DNA of 64,000 bases from Gaiellasilicea sp963829845 (GCA_963829845.1 CAWHKD010000019.1:1-64000); one strand, 5' to 3'; shown: positions 27,798 to 36,227, counted from the first letter of the stretch. A program made the numbers and translations. The notes: generated by a model from the letters alone, not told the origin.

Positions 27798-28419
27798 TCA
27801 GCCGGTTCGGCTCGGGAGCCGCTTGCGGGGTTTGCCGATGTCGTCCCGCTGCTCGTACTGCTCGGGCGCGTCGGTTCCGATCACCGGCGACCGGGGCAGC
27901 GTCTCGGGACGCGTCTGGCGGTTCTCGGGATAGAGCAGGCGGGCGGCGAGGCTGCCTCGCTCGACGTCGCGGAGCGCCGGACCGGCCGGGTTGCCCGCCG
28001 CGATCGGCGCCTCGCGGCCGAGCCGTGCCAGCGTGAGCGTGCCCTTCGTGTAGACCTCGCCGATCCGCGGCGCCTCGATCGTCGTGCTCTCGGGGATGTT
28101 CCTGAACCCGCCGGCGCCGGCGCCGGCGTAGAGGCCCTCGACGAGCCCGATTGCGTCGCGCAGGCCCGCCTTCTTCACAAGCAGCCCCTCGAGCAGGTCG
28201 ACGCCCGCATCGAGCTGCGGCGTTGATGCTCTTGACGACGTCGTTCACCGGTGCGCTCTTCTCGACGATCTCGCCGACGGAGGCGATCACCTCGTCCAGG
28301 CCGTTCGTGATCCGCCGTAGCTGCACGATCACGGAGACGAGGTAGTAGACGAGCGCGAGGACGATCAGCAGGACCGCGAGGATCGTCACCACTCCGACTG
28401 CCGTCGCCGCGACCAGCAT
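27798..28419 (-). CDS. Single-pass membrane protein of the cox operon, member 5 (one frameshift)
   Basis: About 206 aa. Residues 1-33 form one membrane helix (MLVAATAVGVVTILAVLLIV), followed by an amphipathic helix VQLRRITNGLDEVIASVGEI. After a one-base shift near 28223 the protein continues LDAGVDLLEGLLVKKAGLRD and AIGLVEGLYAGAGAGGF, with a Pro/Arg-rich tail. It is the largest of five neighbouring proteins with the same layout. Its ATG overlaps the stop of the preceding member (TGATG) and coxM follows 19 bp downstream. I recognise no family, though the layout recalls DUF948. Linkage to CO dehydrogenase is inferred from the operon. Confidence 0.65.
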
Positions 28420-28681
28420 CAGCTCGCGTCGTCGAGGATCACGTCGAGGGAGCCGCCGTAGTTCGGCCACGCCGGCGACGGTCTTGGTCACCTGGTCCTG
28501 CGTCGTCAGCAGCAGCGCCGCGGCGTCGAGGTCCTTCGACCCCGCTGCCGCCACCGTCGCCGATCTGCTGGACGCTCGGGACGATCGACGTCGCCGCGTC
28601 GAGCACGCCGCGCAGCAGGTAGACGACGACGGGGAGGACGACAACGAGCAGGACCACGTTCCCGATCCACCAGAGGGTCAT
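28419..28681 (-). CDS. Single-pass membrane protein of the cox operon, member 4 (two frameshifts)
   Basis: Begins with a membrane helix (MTLWWIGNVVLLVVVLPVVV) and continues RGVLDAATSIVPSVQQI. One base is out of phase near 28557 and one near 28465; correcting both yields GSKDLDAAALLLTTQDQVTK and an end NYGGSLDVILDDAS, about 87 aa. Its start overlaps the stop of member 3 (ATGA) and its stop overlaps the ATG of member 5. Function unknown; same architecture as its neighbours. Confidence 0.55.
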
Positions 28682-28956
28682 CGCGGCCTCCGCTCGGCGA
28701 CGACGGCCGCCTTGGCGGCGATTCCCGGCAGCGCGCCGAGGATGACGTCGAACTGGCCGTTGATCGCCTTGACCGCGCCCTCGAGCGGGCGCAGGTGCTC
28801 CGACTCGACCCCCTGCAGCGCGGAACCGAGGGTCGCGAGCCCCTGGGAGATCCGCTCGAGGCTCTTGCGGACGACGATCAGCGCGGCAGCGAGCACGAGC
28901 ACGACGACGGCCACGAGCGCGACGGTCAGTAGCGCCAGCAGCTCTGTGTCGCTCAT
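28678..28956 (-). CDS. Single-pass membrane protein of the cox operon, member 3
   Basis: An intact 92-aa frame. Residues about 5-28 are a strong membrane helix (LLALLTVALVAVVVLVLAAA), followed by a helical segment RKSLERISQGLATLGSALQG and a short Arg-ending tail. It overlaps both neighbours by ATGA. The predicted shape is a membrane anchor with a cytoplasmic or periplasmic helical stalk, similar to DUF948-type proteins; this resemblance is weak. Its place between coxG and coxM suggests a role with CO dehydrogenase. Confidence 0.7.
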   Translation of the reverse strand: MSDTELLALLTVALVAVVVLVLAAALIVVRKSLERISQGLATLGSALQGVESEHLRPLEGAVKAINGQFDVILGALPGIAAKAAVVAERRPR

Positions 28957-29237
28957 GCCGCTCCGTACCCGTCCGTGAGCGCGTTCATGTAGCCGTCCTG
29001 GATCACTGCTTCGTCGACGATCAGCGCCAGCACGGGCGCGGTCGCCTCGAGCTGGGGGATGTTCGCCGTGTTGGCGGCAACGTTCCCGGCGATCCCGAGC
29101 AGGCCGTCAACAGACTGCTCGATGCTCCGGACGCTCAGCACGAGCGCGAGCAGCAAGATCGCGACGACCACTGCTGCGGCCGCTCCGATCCCGAGCGAGA
29201 GGGCCCAGTAGCCGTTGGAGGTGAGGGCGAGGATCAC
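28953..29237 (-). CDS. Single-pass membrane protein of the cox operon, member 2
   Basis: A 94-aa frame from a GTG that overlaps the stop of member 1 (GTGA). After MILALTSNGYWALSLGIG comes a membrane helix (AAAAVVVAILLLALVLSV), then the amphipathic RSIEQSVDGLLGIAGNVAAN and LEATAPVLALIVDEAVIQDG. The arrangement repeats that of its neighbours, pointing to an old series of duplications, although primary sequence similarity between members is low. Family unknown. Confidence 0.68.
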   Translation of the reverse strand: MILALTSNGYWALSLGIGAAAAVVVAILLLALVLSVRSIEQSVDGLLGIAGNVAANTANIPQLEATAPVLALIVDEAVIQDGYMNALTDGYGAA

Positions 29238-29515
29238 TTGCCGACGGCCACCTTCCGCAGCGAGCGCGCCGCGTGCAGGATCCGCACCCCGGAGTCGTTG
29301 ATCCGGGCGATCCCGCCGAGCTCGGTGGTCTGCGCGCGCACGACCTCGACCGCCTGCTCTGCCGTCTTCGCCTGCTTCGCGATCCTGCGCGCGAGCAGGA
29401 CGATCGTGATCACGATCACCGCCGCCACCGCGATCACCACGATGCCGAGGGTGATTCCGACCTGCCATTGCGTCGACGCCGCGACCAGCTGCCGCGGGCA
29501 CCTTAGAGCGCGCAT
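29234..29515 (-). CDS. Single-pass membrane protein of the cox operon, member 1
   Basis: A 93-aa frame. After about 18 residues comes a long membrane helix (ITLGIVVIAVAAVIVITIVL), then a basic helical stalk ARRIAKQAKTAEQAVEVVRA and an end HAARSLRKVAVGK. The ATG at 29515 is taken; a later start just before the helix is possible because the first residues look unlike the rest. It follows the zinc-ribbon gene by 18 bp and overlaps member 2. Function unknown. Confidence 0.65.
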   Translation of the reverse strand: MRALRCPRQLVAASTQWQVGITLGIVVIAVAAVIVITIVLLARRIAKQAKTAEQAVEVVRAQTTELGGIARINDSGVRILHAARSLRKVAVGK

Positions 29516-29533
29516 CGAAAACGCGTCAAGCGG

Positions 29534-29749
29534 TCAGCTCGGCGTGCCGTCGTATCCGTCGATCACCGAGACGTTGACGGTCGAGCACCGCCCGCAGCGG
29601 ACGCGGACCTTCTTCGTCATCTGCTCGGGATGCATCGCCGTCGCGAGGAGGTTCCCGCACGAGACGCAGATGTAGTCGTCGGAGCCAGTTCCATGGAAGA
29701 CGGGCCGGTCGGCATCCTCCTGGATCGCGGTGCCGCCGTCGCGCGGCAC
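29534..29749 (-). CDS. Zinc-ribbon protein of the cox operon
   Basis: A 71-aa soluble protein with two CxxC knuckles: YICVSCGNLLA and VRVRCGRCSTVNVSV, about 26 residues apart, a typical zinc ribbon. The GTG at 29749 is the most reasonable start. It lies 45 bp after coxG and 18 bp before the first membrane protein. It could act in assembly or regulation, but nothing in the sequence says which. Confidence 0.65.
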   Translation of the reverse strand: MPRDGGTAIQEDADRPVFHGTGSDDYICVSCGNLLATAMHPEQMTKKVRVRCGRCSTVNVSVIDGYDGTPS

Positions 29750-29794
29750 CTCGCCCTCGCGGATCTGCTCGCATGCTGATCGTGCCCACGAGGA

Positions 29795-30226
29795 TCAGAG
29801 CTGCGCGAGCTTGCCGCTGAAGTCCGTGATCAGCGCGTCGAGCACGCCGGTGACGACGCCTTCGCCCATCGAGGCAGCCTTGCCGGTGATCTGCGCGTTC
29901 GTGTGGATCGTCCCGCCGCCGTCCGCGAGTTGGAACGCGACCTCTGCGTTCGCGTGACCCTGGCCGCCAGCCTCCTTGGACTTGACGCTCATCACGACCC
30001 TGTGGGCGTCGGCGTCCTGCTCGACGATCTCCACCGTGCCGCTGAACGTCAGCGACATCGCGCCCATCTTGACGTGGATCTGCGCCTTCACGGCGCCCGG
30101 CCCGGTCGTGTCGAGCACGCTGCCGCCCTCGACGCAGGGGACGACGCGCTCGAGGTCGAGGATCGTCGTGTAACTCTCGTCCGCCGGCTTGCCGGTGGTG
30201 AACGGGTGCTCCAGGATCACGGCCAC
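29795..30226 (-). CDS. coxG: CoxG, SRPBCC-domain CO dehydrogenase accessory protein
   Basis: A 143-aa SRPBCC (START-like) protein. Family landmarks include VVPCVEGGSVLD in the N-terminal part, VKMGAMSLTFSGTVEIVEQD in the middle and the C-terminal helix VVTGVLDALITDFSGKLAQL. CoxG is associated with membrane attachment of CO dehydrogenase and, in mycobacteria, with quinone handling. Start is a GTG with GAGGGAG about 8 nt upstream. It is the first gene of the minus-strand operon, divergent from the XdhC-YHS gene with 54 bp between starts, so both promoters must lie there. Confidence 0.9.
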   Translation of the reverse strand: MAVILEHPFTTGKPADESYTTILDLERVVPCVEGGSVLDTTGPGAVKAQIHVKMGAMSLTFSGTVEIVEQDADAHRVVMSVKSKEAGGQGHANAEVAFQLADGGGTIHTNAQITGKAASMGEGVVTGVLDALITDFSGKLAQL

Positions 30227-30280
30227 ATGGACTCCCTCGCGTTTACTGACAGGACACTAGCGAAGCTCTATCCTCGGAGA

Positions 30281-31178
30281 ATGAGCCGCGAGGACGTGTT
30301 GATCCGCGCCGGCAGGCTGGTGGAGGAAGGCAAGCCCTACGTCCTCGCGACGGTCGTTCGCGTCGAGCGGCCCGCCTCGACTCGGCCCGGTGACCGGGCG
30401 CTCGTCTCCCCGCAGGGCGAGCTCGAGGGTTGGGTCGGCGGAGCCTGCTCGGAGCCGATCGTGATTCGCGAGGCACTGCGCGCCCTCGCCGAAGGCGAGC
30501 CTGCGGCTCGTGCGCATCGGCCCGCCCGACTCGGGCGGCGAGGTGGCCGCGGACGTCGTCATCGCCGAGAGCTCGTGTGCCTCGGAGGGGGTCATCGAGG
30601 TGCTGATCGAGCCGCAGCTGCCGAGGCCGCTGCTCGCGATCCTCGGCGACGGTCAGGCGGCGCTGAGCCTCGGCGAGCTCGCGCGCACGATCGACTGGCG
30701 TGTGACGACCGAGCTGACGCCGGACGCGGACGCCGTCGTCGTGGCGACGATGGGTCACGCCGACGAGGAGGCGCTCGAATCGGCACTGGCGAACCGAGCT
30801 GGGTATGTCGGTCTCGTCGCCAGCGCGCGCCGGGCGGCGGTCGTGCTCGGCCGCCTGCGGGAGCGCGGAGTGAGCGAGGACGCGCTCGCGCGCGTGCGCA
30901 GCCCCGCCGGACTCGATCTCGGCCCCGCGACCCAGCCCGAGATCGCCGTGGCGATCCTCGCCGAGCTCGTCGCCTGGCGCCACACGCGCGGGACCGGCGA
31001 GTCCGTCCTCGAGGAGGCGGTCGATCCCGTCTGCGGCATGACCGTCGCGGTCGGCTCGGGCGAGGATCCGGTCGTCTTCGAGGGCGTGAGCTACCACTTC
31101 TGCTGCGCCGGCTGCCGCAGCCGTTTCGAGGCCGAGCCGTCGCGCTACGTGACGGCGACGGACGACGCACGCAGCTAG
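30281..31178 (+). CDS. XdhC/CoxF-type maturation factor with C-terminal YHS domain (one frameshift)
   Basis: XdhC-family proteins help insert sulfido and related ligands into molybdenum cofactor enzymes. The N-terminal domain reads YVLATVVRVERPASTRPGDR and GWVGGACSEPIVIREALRAL; the C-terminal Rossmann domain has LAILGDGQAALSLGELA and LANRAGYVGLVASARRAAVV. After residue about 245 a YHS domain follows (VDPVCGMTVAVGSGEDPVVF, then YHFCCAGCRSRF), a cysteine-rich metal-binding fold. One extra T near 30502 breaks the frame; removing it gives about 298 aa. The YHS domain could deliver copper for the Mo-Cu site, which is inference. The TAG stop lies inside a foldback repeat. Confidence 0.85.
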
Positions 31179-31342
31179 GAGGGTTTGGCGAAATAGCGGC
31201 TGTGCCGCCGGGCCGCGCTGGGCGTCCCGATGCGGCGTCCTCAGTCGCGCCGATAGCCTCGGCTATCGGCGCTTCTTGCGTCCTTGCCTCGGAACGCCCA
31301 TCGCACCCCGGCGACGAGCGCCACTCCGCCAAACCCTCCTAG
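31175..31342. repeat. Foldback (MITE-like) element 1, CTAG-bounded
   Basis: A 168-bp imperfect inverted repeat. The perfect 16-bp ends are CTAGGAGGGTTTGGCG (31175-31190) and its complement (31327-31342). The arms stay about 70% similar inward to a perfect central hairpin GCGCCGATAGCC/GGCTATCGGCGC at 31247-31272. It fills the whole gap between two convergent genes, supplies the TAG stop of the XdhC-YHS gene and touches the stop of the glycosylase gene. It may also act as a terminator. Confidence 0.78.
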
Positions 31343-32170
31343 TCACCTCAGCAGCCGCGACATGCGGCGGTCCTTCAGCACCCGGCCGCCCGTCTGGCAG
31401 GGCGCACAATAGAAGACCGTGTGCTCCTCGTAGTCGACCTGGCGCAGCGGCTCGCCGCACCGTGGGCAGGGCTCGCCGAGACGCCTGTGGACGAGGTAGA
31501 CATCCTTGTCGCCCTTGCCGGCGATCCGCAGCTCGAGCGCCCGGCTCAGGTCCTCCTGGATCGCGGCTGCGAGGCGCTCGCTCTCATCCCCGTCGAGGTT
31601 GCCGGAGAGCGCGAACGGTGAGAGCTGGGCGCGATGGAGGATCTCGTTCGCGTGCGCGCGTCCGATCCCGGCGAGCGCCCGCTGATCGCGAAGGAGCGAG
31701 TGCAGGCGCCGGTTGTCGGCGGCCAGGATCTCGCGCAGCTGTCCGACGCCGAGCGTGAGCGCCTCCGGCCCCAGATGGGCGAGCTCGGCCTCCGTCTGCT
31801 CCGGCGACTCGAGCCAGACGCCGGCCCGCTTCTTCGGCCCTGCTTCGGTCAGCACGAGTTCGCCGGCGTCCTCGAAGCGGAGTCTGAATGCGGGTGTCTT
31901 CGGCCCCTTGGCGCCGGCGGCGAGGTGCCGGATCCGGCCGGCGCTCATCAGGTGGATGCGGAGCTGCAGCGCCTTGTCAGCCGTCGGGAAGAGCAGCCAT
32001 TTGCCGCGCCGGCCGGCTCCGGCGAGCCGCCTACCCTCGAGCTCGCGGAGCGGCGGATCGAACGTCTTCAGCGTCGCGATGTGCGCCGGACCGGCCGTGA
32101 GCACGGGCGAGGCCGACACGAGCGGATCGAGCTCGCGCACCCACGCCTCGACCTCGGGTAGCTCAGGCAC
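31343..32170 (-). CDS. Fpg/Nei family DNA glycosylase
   Basis: Base-excision glycosylase/lyase. The protein opens with the catalytic MPELPEVEAW (Pro2 nucleophile, Glu3), has the H2TH region GIGRAHANEILHRAQLSPFA and a C-terminal zinc finger CPRCGEPLRQVDYEEHTVFY followed by CAPCQ. 275 aa, normal. Lys in LEGRRLAGAGRRGKWLLFPT corresponds to the usual catalytic lysine region. Actinobacterial members are often called Fpg or Nei2; substrate choice cannot be told. GTG start overlaps the MFS stop by 8 bp. Confidence 0.92.
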   Translation of the reverse strand: MPELPEVEAWVRELDPLVSASPVLTAGPAHIATLKTFDPPLRELEGRRLAGAGRRGKWLLFPTADKALQLRIHLMSAGRIRHLAAGAKGPKTPAFRLRFEDAGELVLTEAGPKKRAGVWLESPEQTEAELAHLGPEALTLGVGQLREILAADNRRLHSLLRDQRALAGIGRAHANEILHRAQLSPFALSGNLDGDESERLAAAIQEDLSRALELRIAGKGDKDVYLVHRRLGEPCPRCGEPLRQVDYEEHTVFYCAPCQTGGRVLKDRRMSRLLR

Positions 32171-33472
32171 CCACCGACGGTAGCGCTTCCGTCATGCCTT
32201 CCTCCACGGCCTCGTCGTCGTCGATCGGCGCCGGGAGGTCGCGCAGGTGCCGCTGCGGCGAGAGGAGGAGCCACAGGAACGCCAGCCCGCCGCCGACGGC
32301 GCCGACGACGATCGTCTCGCGCAGGCCGATCCACGTGCAAGGGCGCCGCCCGCGATCGTCCCGATCGGGATCGTCCCCCAGACGATGAACCGCATCACTG
32401 AGTTCATCCGCCCCTGCAGGCGCGGCGGGCAGATCGCCTGCCGGTAGCTGACCTGCGCGATGTTGTAGACGACGACGGTGAACCCGAAGAGGAGCTGGCC
32501 GGCGACGAGGAACGGGATCGCATCGTTGCCTGCGGGCGCCAGCGCAACCAGGAGGAATGACGGCCCGAACACCGCCGCCATCACGATCGACGTCGGGCCG
32601 ATCCCGAACCGGTCCGAGATCCGCGTGGCCGTGAACGCGGCGAGCAGCGACCCGCGGCGCCCACCGAGAAGACGATCCCGATCACCCCCGCCGAGAGCCG
32701 GAGCTCGCGGACGGCGAACACGAGGAAGATCGAGAAGGCGAGGCTGGAGAAGAAGTTCGACGTCGCCGTGCACCCGGCCTGGGCGCGCAGGTTGGGATTG
32801 CCCGAGACGAAGCGGAGGCCCTCCTTCAGCTCCGGCCAGATGCTCGGCTTCCGCCCGTCGTCGTCACCACGGGCGGTACTTCTTCGCGCTTGCGGATGCG
32901 AAGCAGGAAGGCGCCCGAGGCGACGAAGCTGAGGGCGTCGACGAGCACCGCATACGGCGCCGTGAAGACCTCGACGAGCGCGCCGCCGAGTCCCGGGCCC
33001 GTCACCTGCGCCGAAGAGCGACTGATCTCGAGCTTCGAGTTGCCCTCGACGATCTGGTTCCGGTCGACGAGCGAGGGGAGATACGACTGGTATGCGACGT
33101 CGAAGAAGACCTGGCACACGCCTACGAGGAAGACGACGACGTACAGCTGGGTCAGCGTCAGTGCGTCAGCGCGTACGCGAGCGGGACCGTCGCCAGCAGC
33201 CCCGCACGCCCGAAGTCGGCGCTGATCAGAATCGGACGGCGCCGGAGCCGATCGACCCAGACGCCGGCGGGCAGCGTGAAGCAGGATGAACGGCGCGAAG
33301 TTGAGCGTGCCGAGGACGGCGACCTCGAACGCGCTCGCGTCCAGGACGAGGATCGCGACGAATCCGATCGCGAGTCGTCCACCTGCGAGCCGAAGACGCT
33401 GATCGTCTCCGCCGCCCAGAGCTTGAGGAAGTCGCGGTGGAGCCAGAGCCCGCCCGGTCGTCTCAGCTTCAC
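32163..33472 (-). CDS. Major facilitator superfamily transporter (several frameshifts)
   Basis: An enterobactin-exporter/macrolide-type MFS permease in pieces. Recognisable blocks in order: LHRDFLKLWAAETISVFGSQ, FTLPAGVWVDRLRRRPILIS, VCQVFFDVAYQSYLPSLVDR, the family motif VTGPGLGGALVEVF, LREGLRFVSGNPNLRAQ-type sequence (KEGLRFVSGNPNLRAQ), RISDRFGIGPTSIVMAAVFG and YRQAICPPRLQGRMNSVMRF. Frames change at least five times (near 33375, 33290, 33160, 32860, 32665 and 32340). The GTG at 33472 has GGAGG upstream and overlaps the regulator's stop (GTGA). Corrected length is about 435 aa. The clustered one-base shifts look like sequencing errors. Confidence 0.75.
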
Positions 33473-33942
33473 CTCAAACCTCCGCTCGGGTAGAGGGTCG
33501 CGACCAGCTCGTACTCCTCGCCTCGCGCCGACGCGGAGGCCTCGAAGTCGCGGAGCAGCTCCTCGACCCGCCGCTGGAACTTCGCCAACGTCCGCAGCGG
33601 AGAGCCGCACCCGCGCCTGCGGCTTGTCGTCGGCGCTCTTCAGGACGTACAGCCGGGCGACGCGACCGTAGAAGCTCTCGGTCAGCGCGCGCACGCGGCG
33701 CGTGCGGACGACCTTCACGAGCCCGGCGCTCTCGAGGACCTTCAGGTGGTGCGCGACCGTGCCCTTGGCGAGCCCGACGTTCTCGGCGAGCTCGGTCGTC
33801 GTCGCGGCCCGCTCACGCAGGAGGCGACGATCCGGAGCCGGACGTCGTCGCCGAGCGCGCGGAGCTGCTCCGTCTCGGAAACGACGAGGATGTCGTCGGC
33901 CTCGTAGTCCGGCTGTGGGAGATTCAAACGGTCGATAGTCAT
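33469..33942 (-). CDS. ArsR-type winged-helix regulator (two frameshifts)
   Basis: Starts MTIDRLNLPQPDYEADDILV with LRALGDDVRLRIVAS, then after a shift near 33825 continues ERAATTTELAENVGLAKGTV and AHHLKVLESAGLVKVVRTRR, a classical ArsR/HTH_20 winged helix, and after a second shift near 33600 ends LAKFQRRVEELLRDFEASAS and VATLYPSGGLR. Corrected length about 158 aa. Its stop overlaps the GTG of the MFS gene, so it very likely controls that transporter. No metal-binding cysteine pair typical of arsenic sensors is seen. Confidence 0.72.
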
Positions 33943-34018
33943 CGGACCATACGATAGCCATCGACCGTTCGCAAGTTCGTCGGGTCACACGGTTGCGACG
34001 CGCGTAGACTGCGCGCGC

Positions 34019-34899
34019 GTGCAGCCGATCGCGGATAGTCGTGCGCCGGGGCGCGGTCGTCGAGGCCGCCACCGCGTCCACGCCATCGCCGTGAGCGACG
34101 GGCGCGGTCGTCGAGAGGCCGGCGACACCGGCCTCGTCTCCTATCCTGCGCTCGTCGGCGAAGCCGTTCCAGGCGCTGCCGCTCGTGCGGGCGCGCGACG
34201 ACCTGACGACGAGGAGATCGCGATCGCCTCGGCATCCCACCTCGCCTGGCCTGAGCAGCTCGCCGCCGTCCGCAGCCTGCTGGCGAAGGCGCCCGCCGAG
34301 CGAGGACGAGCTCGAGTGCGGTCCCGCGAAGCCGACGCGACGTCGCAGCACAACTGCTCGGGCAAGCACGCAGGGATGCTCGCGCTCTGCCGTGCGAAGG
34401 GCTGGGCGAGCGGCGGCTACCGGCTGGCGACGCACCCGGTGCAGCACGGCTGCCTGAAGAGATCGCGGCCGCCTCCGACGTGCCGGCGGACGAGGTGCCG
34501 ACGGCCGTCGACGGCTGCGGCGTGCTCACGTTCGCGCTCCCGCTCGAGCGGATGGCGCCGATGTTCTCGCGGCTCGAGCAGCGCGAGGGCGGGCCACGCG
34601 TGGCCGCCGCGATGCGCGCGCACCCGGAGCTGATCCGCGGGCCGAGGGCCGCCGACACGCTGCTGATGCGCGAGCTCGAGGGGTGGACGGCGAAGGGTGG
34701 TGCCGAGGGACTGCTGTGCGCCGCCGGGCCGGACGGGCTCGGGATCGCGCTCAAGGTGGAGGACGGGAACATGCGCGCGATGCGGCCCGCGCTGGCCGAG
34801 TTGCTGCGCCGGCTCGGCTTCGAGACGGGCGAGCTCGGCATCGAGCCGGTCGAGAACTCGCTCGGCGAGCTCGTCGGCGAGGTGGTTCTCGAACGGTGA
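34019..34899 (+). CDS. Asparaginase II family protein (multiple frameshifts)
   Basis: Broken but recognisable homologue of thermolabile L-asparaginase (Asparaginase_II, PF06089 type). Visible blocks are HAIAVSDG, GDTGLVSYP, EEIAIASASHLAWPEQLAAV, the signature HNCSGKHAGMLALCRAKGW, VPTAVDGCGVLTFALPLERM and the C-terminal GIEPVENSLGELVGEVVLER. The pieces lie in all three frames; at least five one-base shifts occur before 34480, after which the frame is intact. It would hydrolyse asparagine to aspartate and ammonia if the true sequence is continuous. GTG at 34019 is the probable start. Confidence 0.7.
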
Positions 34900-34966
34900 A
34901 CGAATGGTCCAAATTTGGCTTCCACGAAAGCCGCCCGTCCGTTGTACGATCGAGCCCTCGATGGTC

Positions 34967-34990
34967 AGAGCCGGCGCCCGATCCGGCTCT
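34967..34990 (+). terminator. Hairpin in the rpoD leader / asparaginase terminator
   Basis: Perfect 8-bp stem AGAGCCGG/CCGGCTCT with an 8-nt loop, followed by TTGTGTGTTC. It lies between the asparaginase stop (34899) and the rpoD start (35043). It could end the upstream transcript or act in the rpoD leader; a TTGTAC hexamer lies just upstream at 34942. Confidence 0.5.
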
Positions 34991-35042
34991 TTGTGTGTTC
35001 GGCAGGTCCGTGTCCCCGTCAGCCGCGAGGAAAGCGAGGTCC

Positions 35043-36140
35043 ATGCTCACCGTCGATATCGCTCTGCCCGAGGTCGAGGAGCTCCAGAAGCTCGTCCAGC
35101 ACGGACAGGAGAAGGGCTTTCTCACCTACGACGAAATCGTCACCGGCCTCGAGGAGGTCGACCTGACGAAGGAGCAGGTCGAGGACTTCTACACCTATCT
35201 GATCGACCACTCGATCGAGCTCGTCGAGGGGGAGCAGTACAAGTCGCCGCCGCACGAGCAGCCGGCGCTCGCCGAGGACGAGAAGTCGGCGCCGAAGCTC
35301 GACCTCACCGTCGAGCCGTCGCTCGACTCGCTGCGGCTCTACCTCCGCGAGATCGGCAAGGTGCCGCTGCTGACCGCCGACCAGGAGGTCTACCTGGCGA
35401 AGCGGATCGAGCGCGGCGACATGGTGGCGAAGACGCAGATGACCGAGGCGAACCTGCGGCTCGTCGTCTCGATCGCGAAGGGCTATCTCGGCCGCGGCCT
35501 CTCGTTCCTCGATCTGATCCAGGAAGGGTCGCTCGGGCTGATCCGCGCCGTCGAGAAGTTCGACTACCGCAAGGGCTTCAAGTTCTCCACCTACGCGACG
35601 TGGTGGATCCGCCAGGCGGTGACCCGGGCGATCGCGGACAAGGCGCGCACGATCCGGATCCCGGTGCACATGGTCGAGAAGCTGAACAAGGTCGTGCACA
35701 TCGAGCGCCAGCTCGTCCAGCGGCTCGGCCGCGAGCCGAGGCCGGAGGAGATCGCCGAGGAACTGGAGATCACGACGGACGAGGTCAGGGAGATCCTGCG
35801 CATGGCGCAACTGCCCGTGTCACTGGAGAAGCCGATCGGCGAGGAGGAGGAGAGCTCGCTTGGCGACTTCGTCCCGGACGACTCGGCCGAGTCGCCCTTC
35901 GACACGGCCTCGCTGTCGCTGCGGCGCGAGGACGTCGAGCACGCGCTGATGGCGCTGCCGGAGCGCGAGCGCAAGGTGATCGAGCTCCGCTTCGGCCTCT
36001 CCGGCGCGCAGCCGTACACGCTCGAGGAGGTCGGCCGCGCGTTCGGCGTCACCCGCGAGCGGATCCGTCAGATCGAGAACAACACGCTGAAGAAGCTCGA
36101 GGGCCTGCCCGAGGCGCAGGCGCTCAAGAACTGCATGTAG
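35043..36140 (+). CDS. rpoD: Principal RNA polymerase sigma factor (RpoD/SigA)
   Basis: A 365-aa primary sigma factor. A region 1.1-like N-terminus (residues about 1-65, KGFLTYDEIVTGLEEVDLTK), region 1.2 (LRLYLREIGKVPLLTADQEV), regions 2.1-2.4 (LSFLDLIQEGSLGLIRAVEK, FKFSTYATWWIRQAVTRAIA), region 3 and region 4.2 (YTLEEVGRAFGVTRERIRQI) are all present. The full-length set including 1.1 and RIRQIENNTLKKL distinguishes it from alternative sigmas. ATG 35043 follows GCGAGG. It is monocistronic, with hairpins before and after. Confidence 0.95.
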   Translation: MLTVDIALPEVEELQKLVQHGQEKGFLTYDEIVTGLEEVDLTKEQVEDFYTYLIDHSIELVEGEQYKSPPHEQPALAEDEKSAPKLDLTVEPSLDSLRLYLREIGKVPLLTADQEVYLAKRIERGDMVAKTQMTEANLRLVVSIAKGYLGRGLSFLDLIQEGSLGLIRAVEKFDYRKGFKFSTYATWWIRQAVTRAIADKARTIRIPVHMVEKLNKVVHIERQLVQRLGREPRPEEIAEELEITTDEVREILRMAQLPVSLEKPIGEEEESSLGDFVPDDSAESPFDTASLSLRREDVEHALMALPERERKVIELRFGLSGAQPYTLEEVGRAFGVTRERIRQIENNTLKKLEGLPEAQALKNCM

Positions 36141-36159
36141 GACCAGATCCGGATCCGGG

Positions 36160-36227
36160 TGTCGCCGGAGCGAAGCGACACTTCAGGGGTCTTGCGCGCT
36201 GAACACCCGCACTCGCGGGTGTTCAGC
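36160..36227. terminator. Double hairpin between convergent rpoD and zinc-ribbon genes
   Basis: The strongest structure is a perfect 13-bp stem GCTGAACACCCGC/GCGGGTGTTCAGC with a 4-nt loop at 36198-36227. A weaker hairpin GTGTCGC/GCGACAC lies at 36160-36182. Both follow the rpoD stop; the second also contains the stop codon of the minus-strand zinc-ribbon gene, so it can serve both directions. Confidence 0.7.

Noticed and set aside
31263..31460. Short minus-strand frame over the end of the Fpg/Nei gene
   Set aside because: It overlaps the foldback element and the true glycosylase frame and has no conserved feature.
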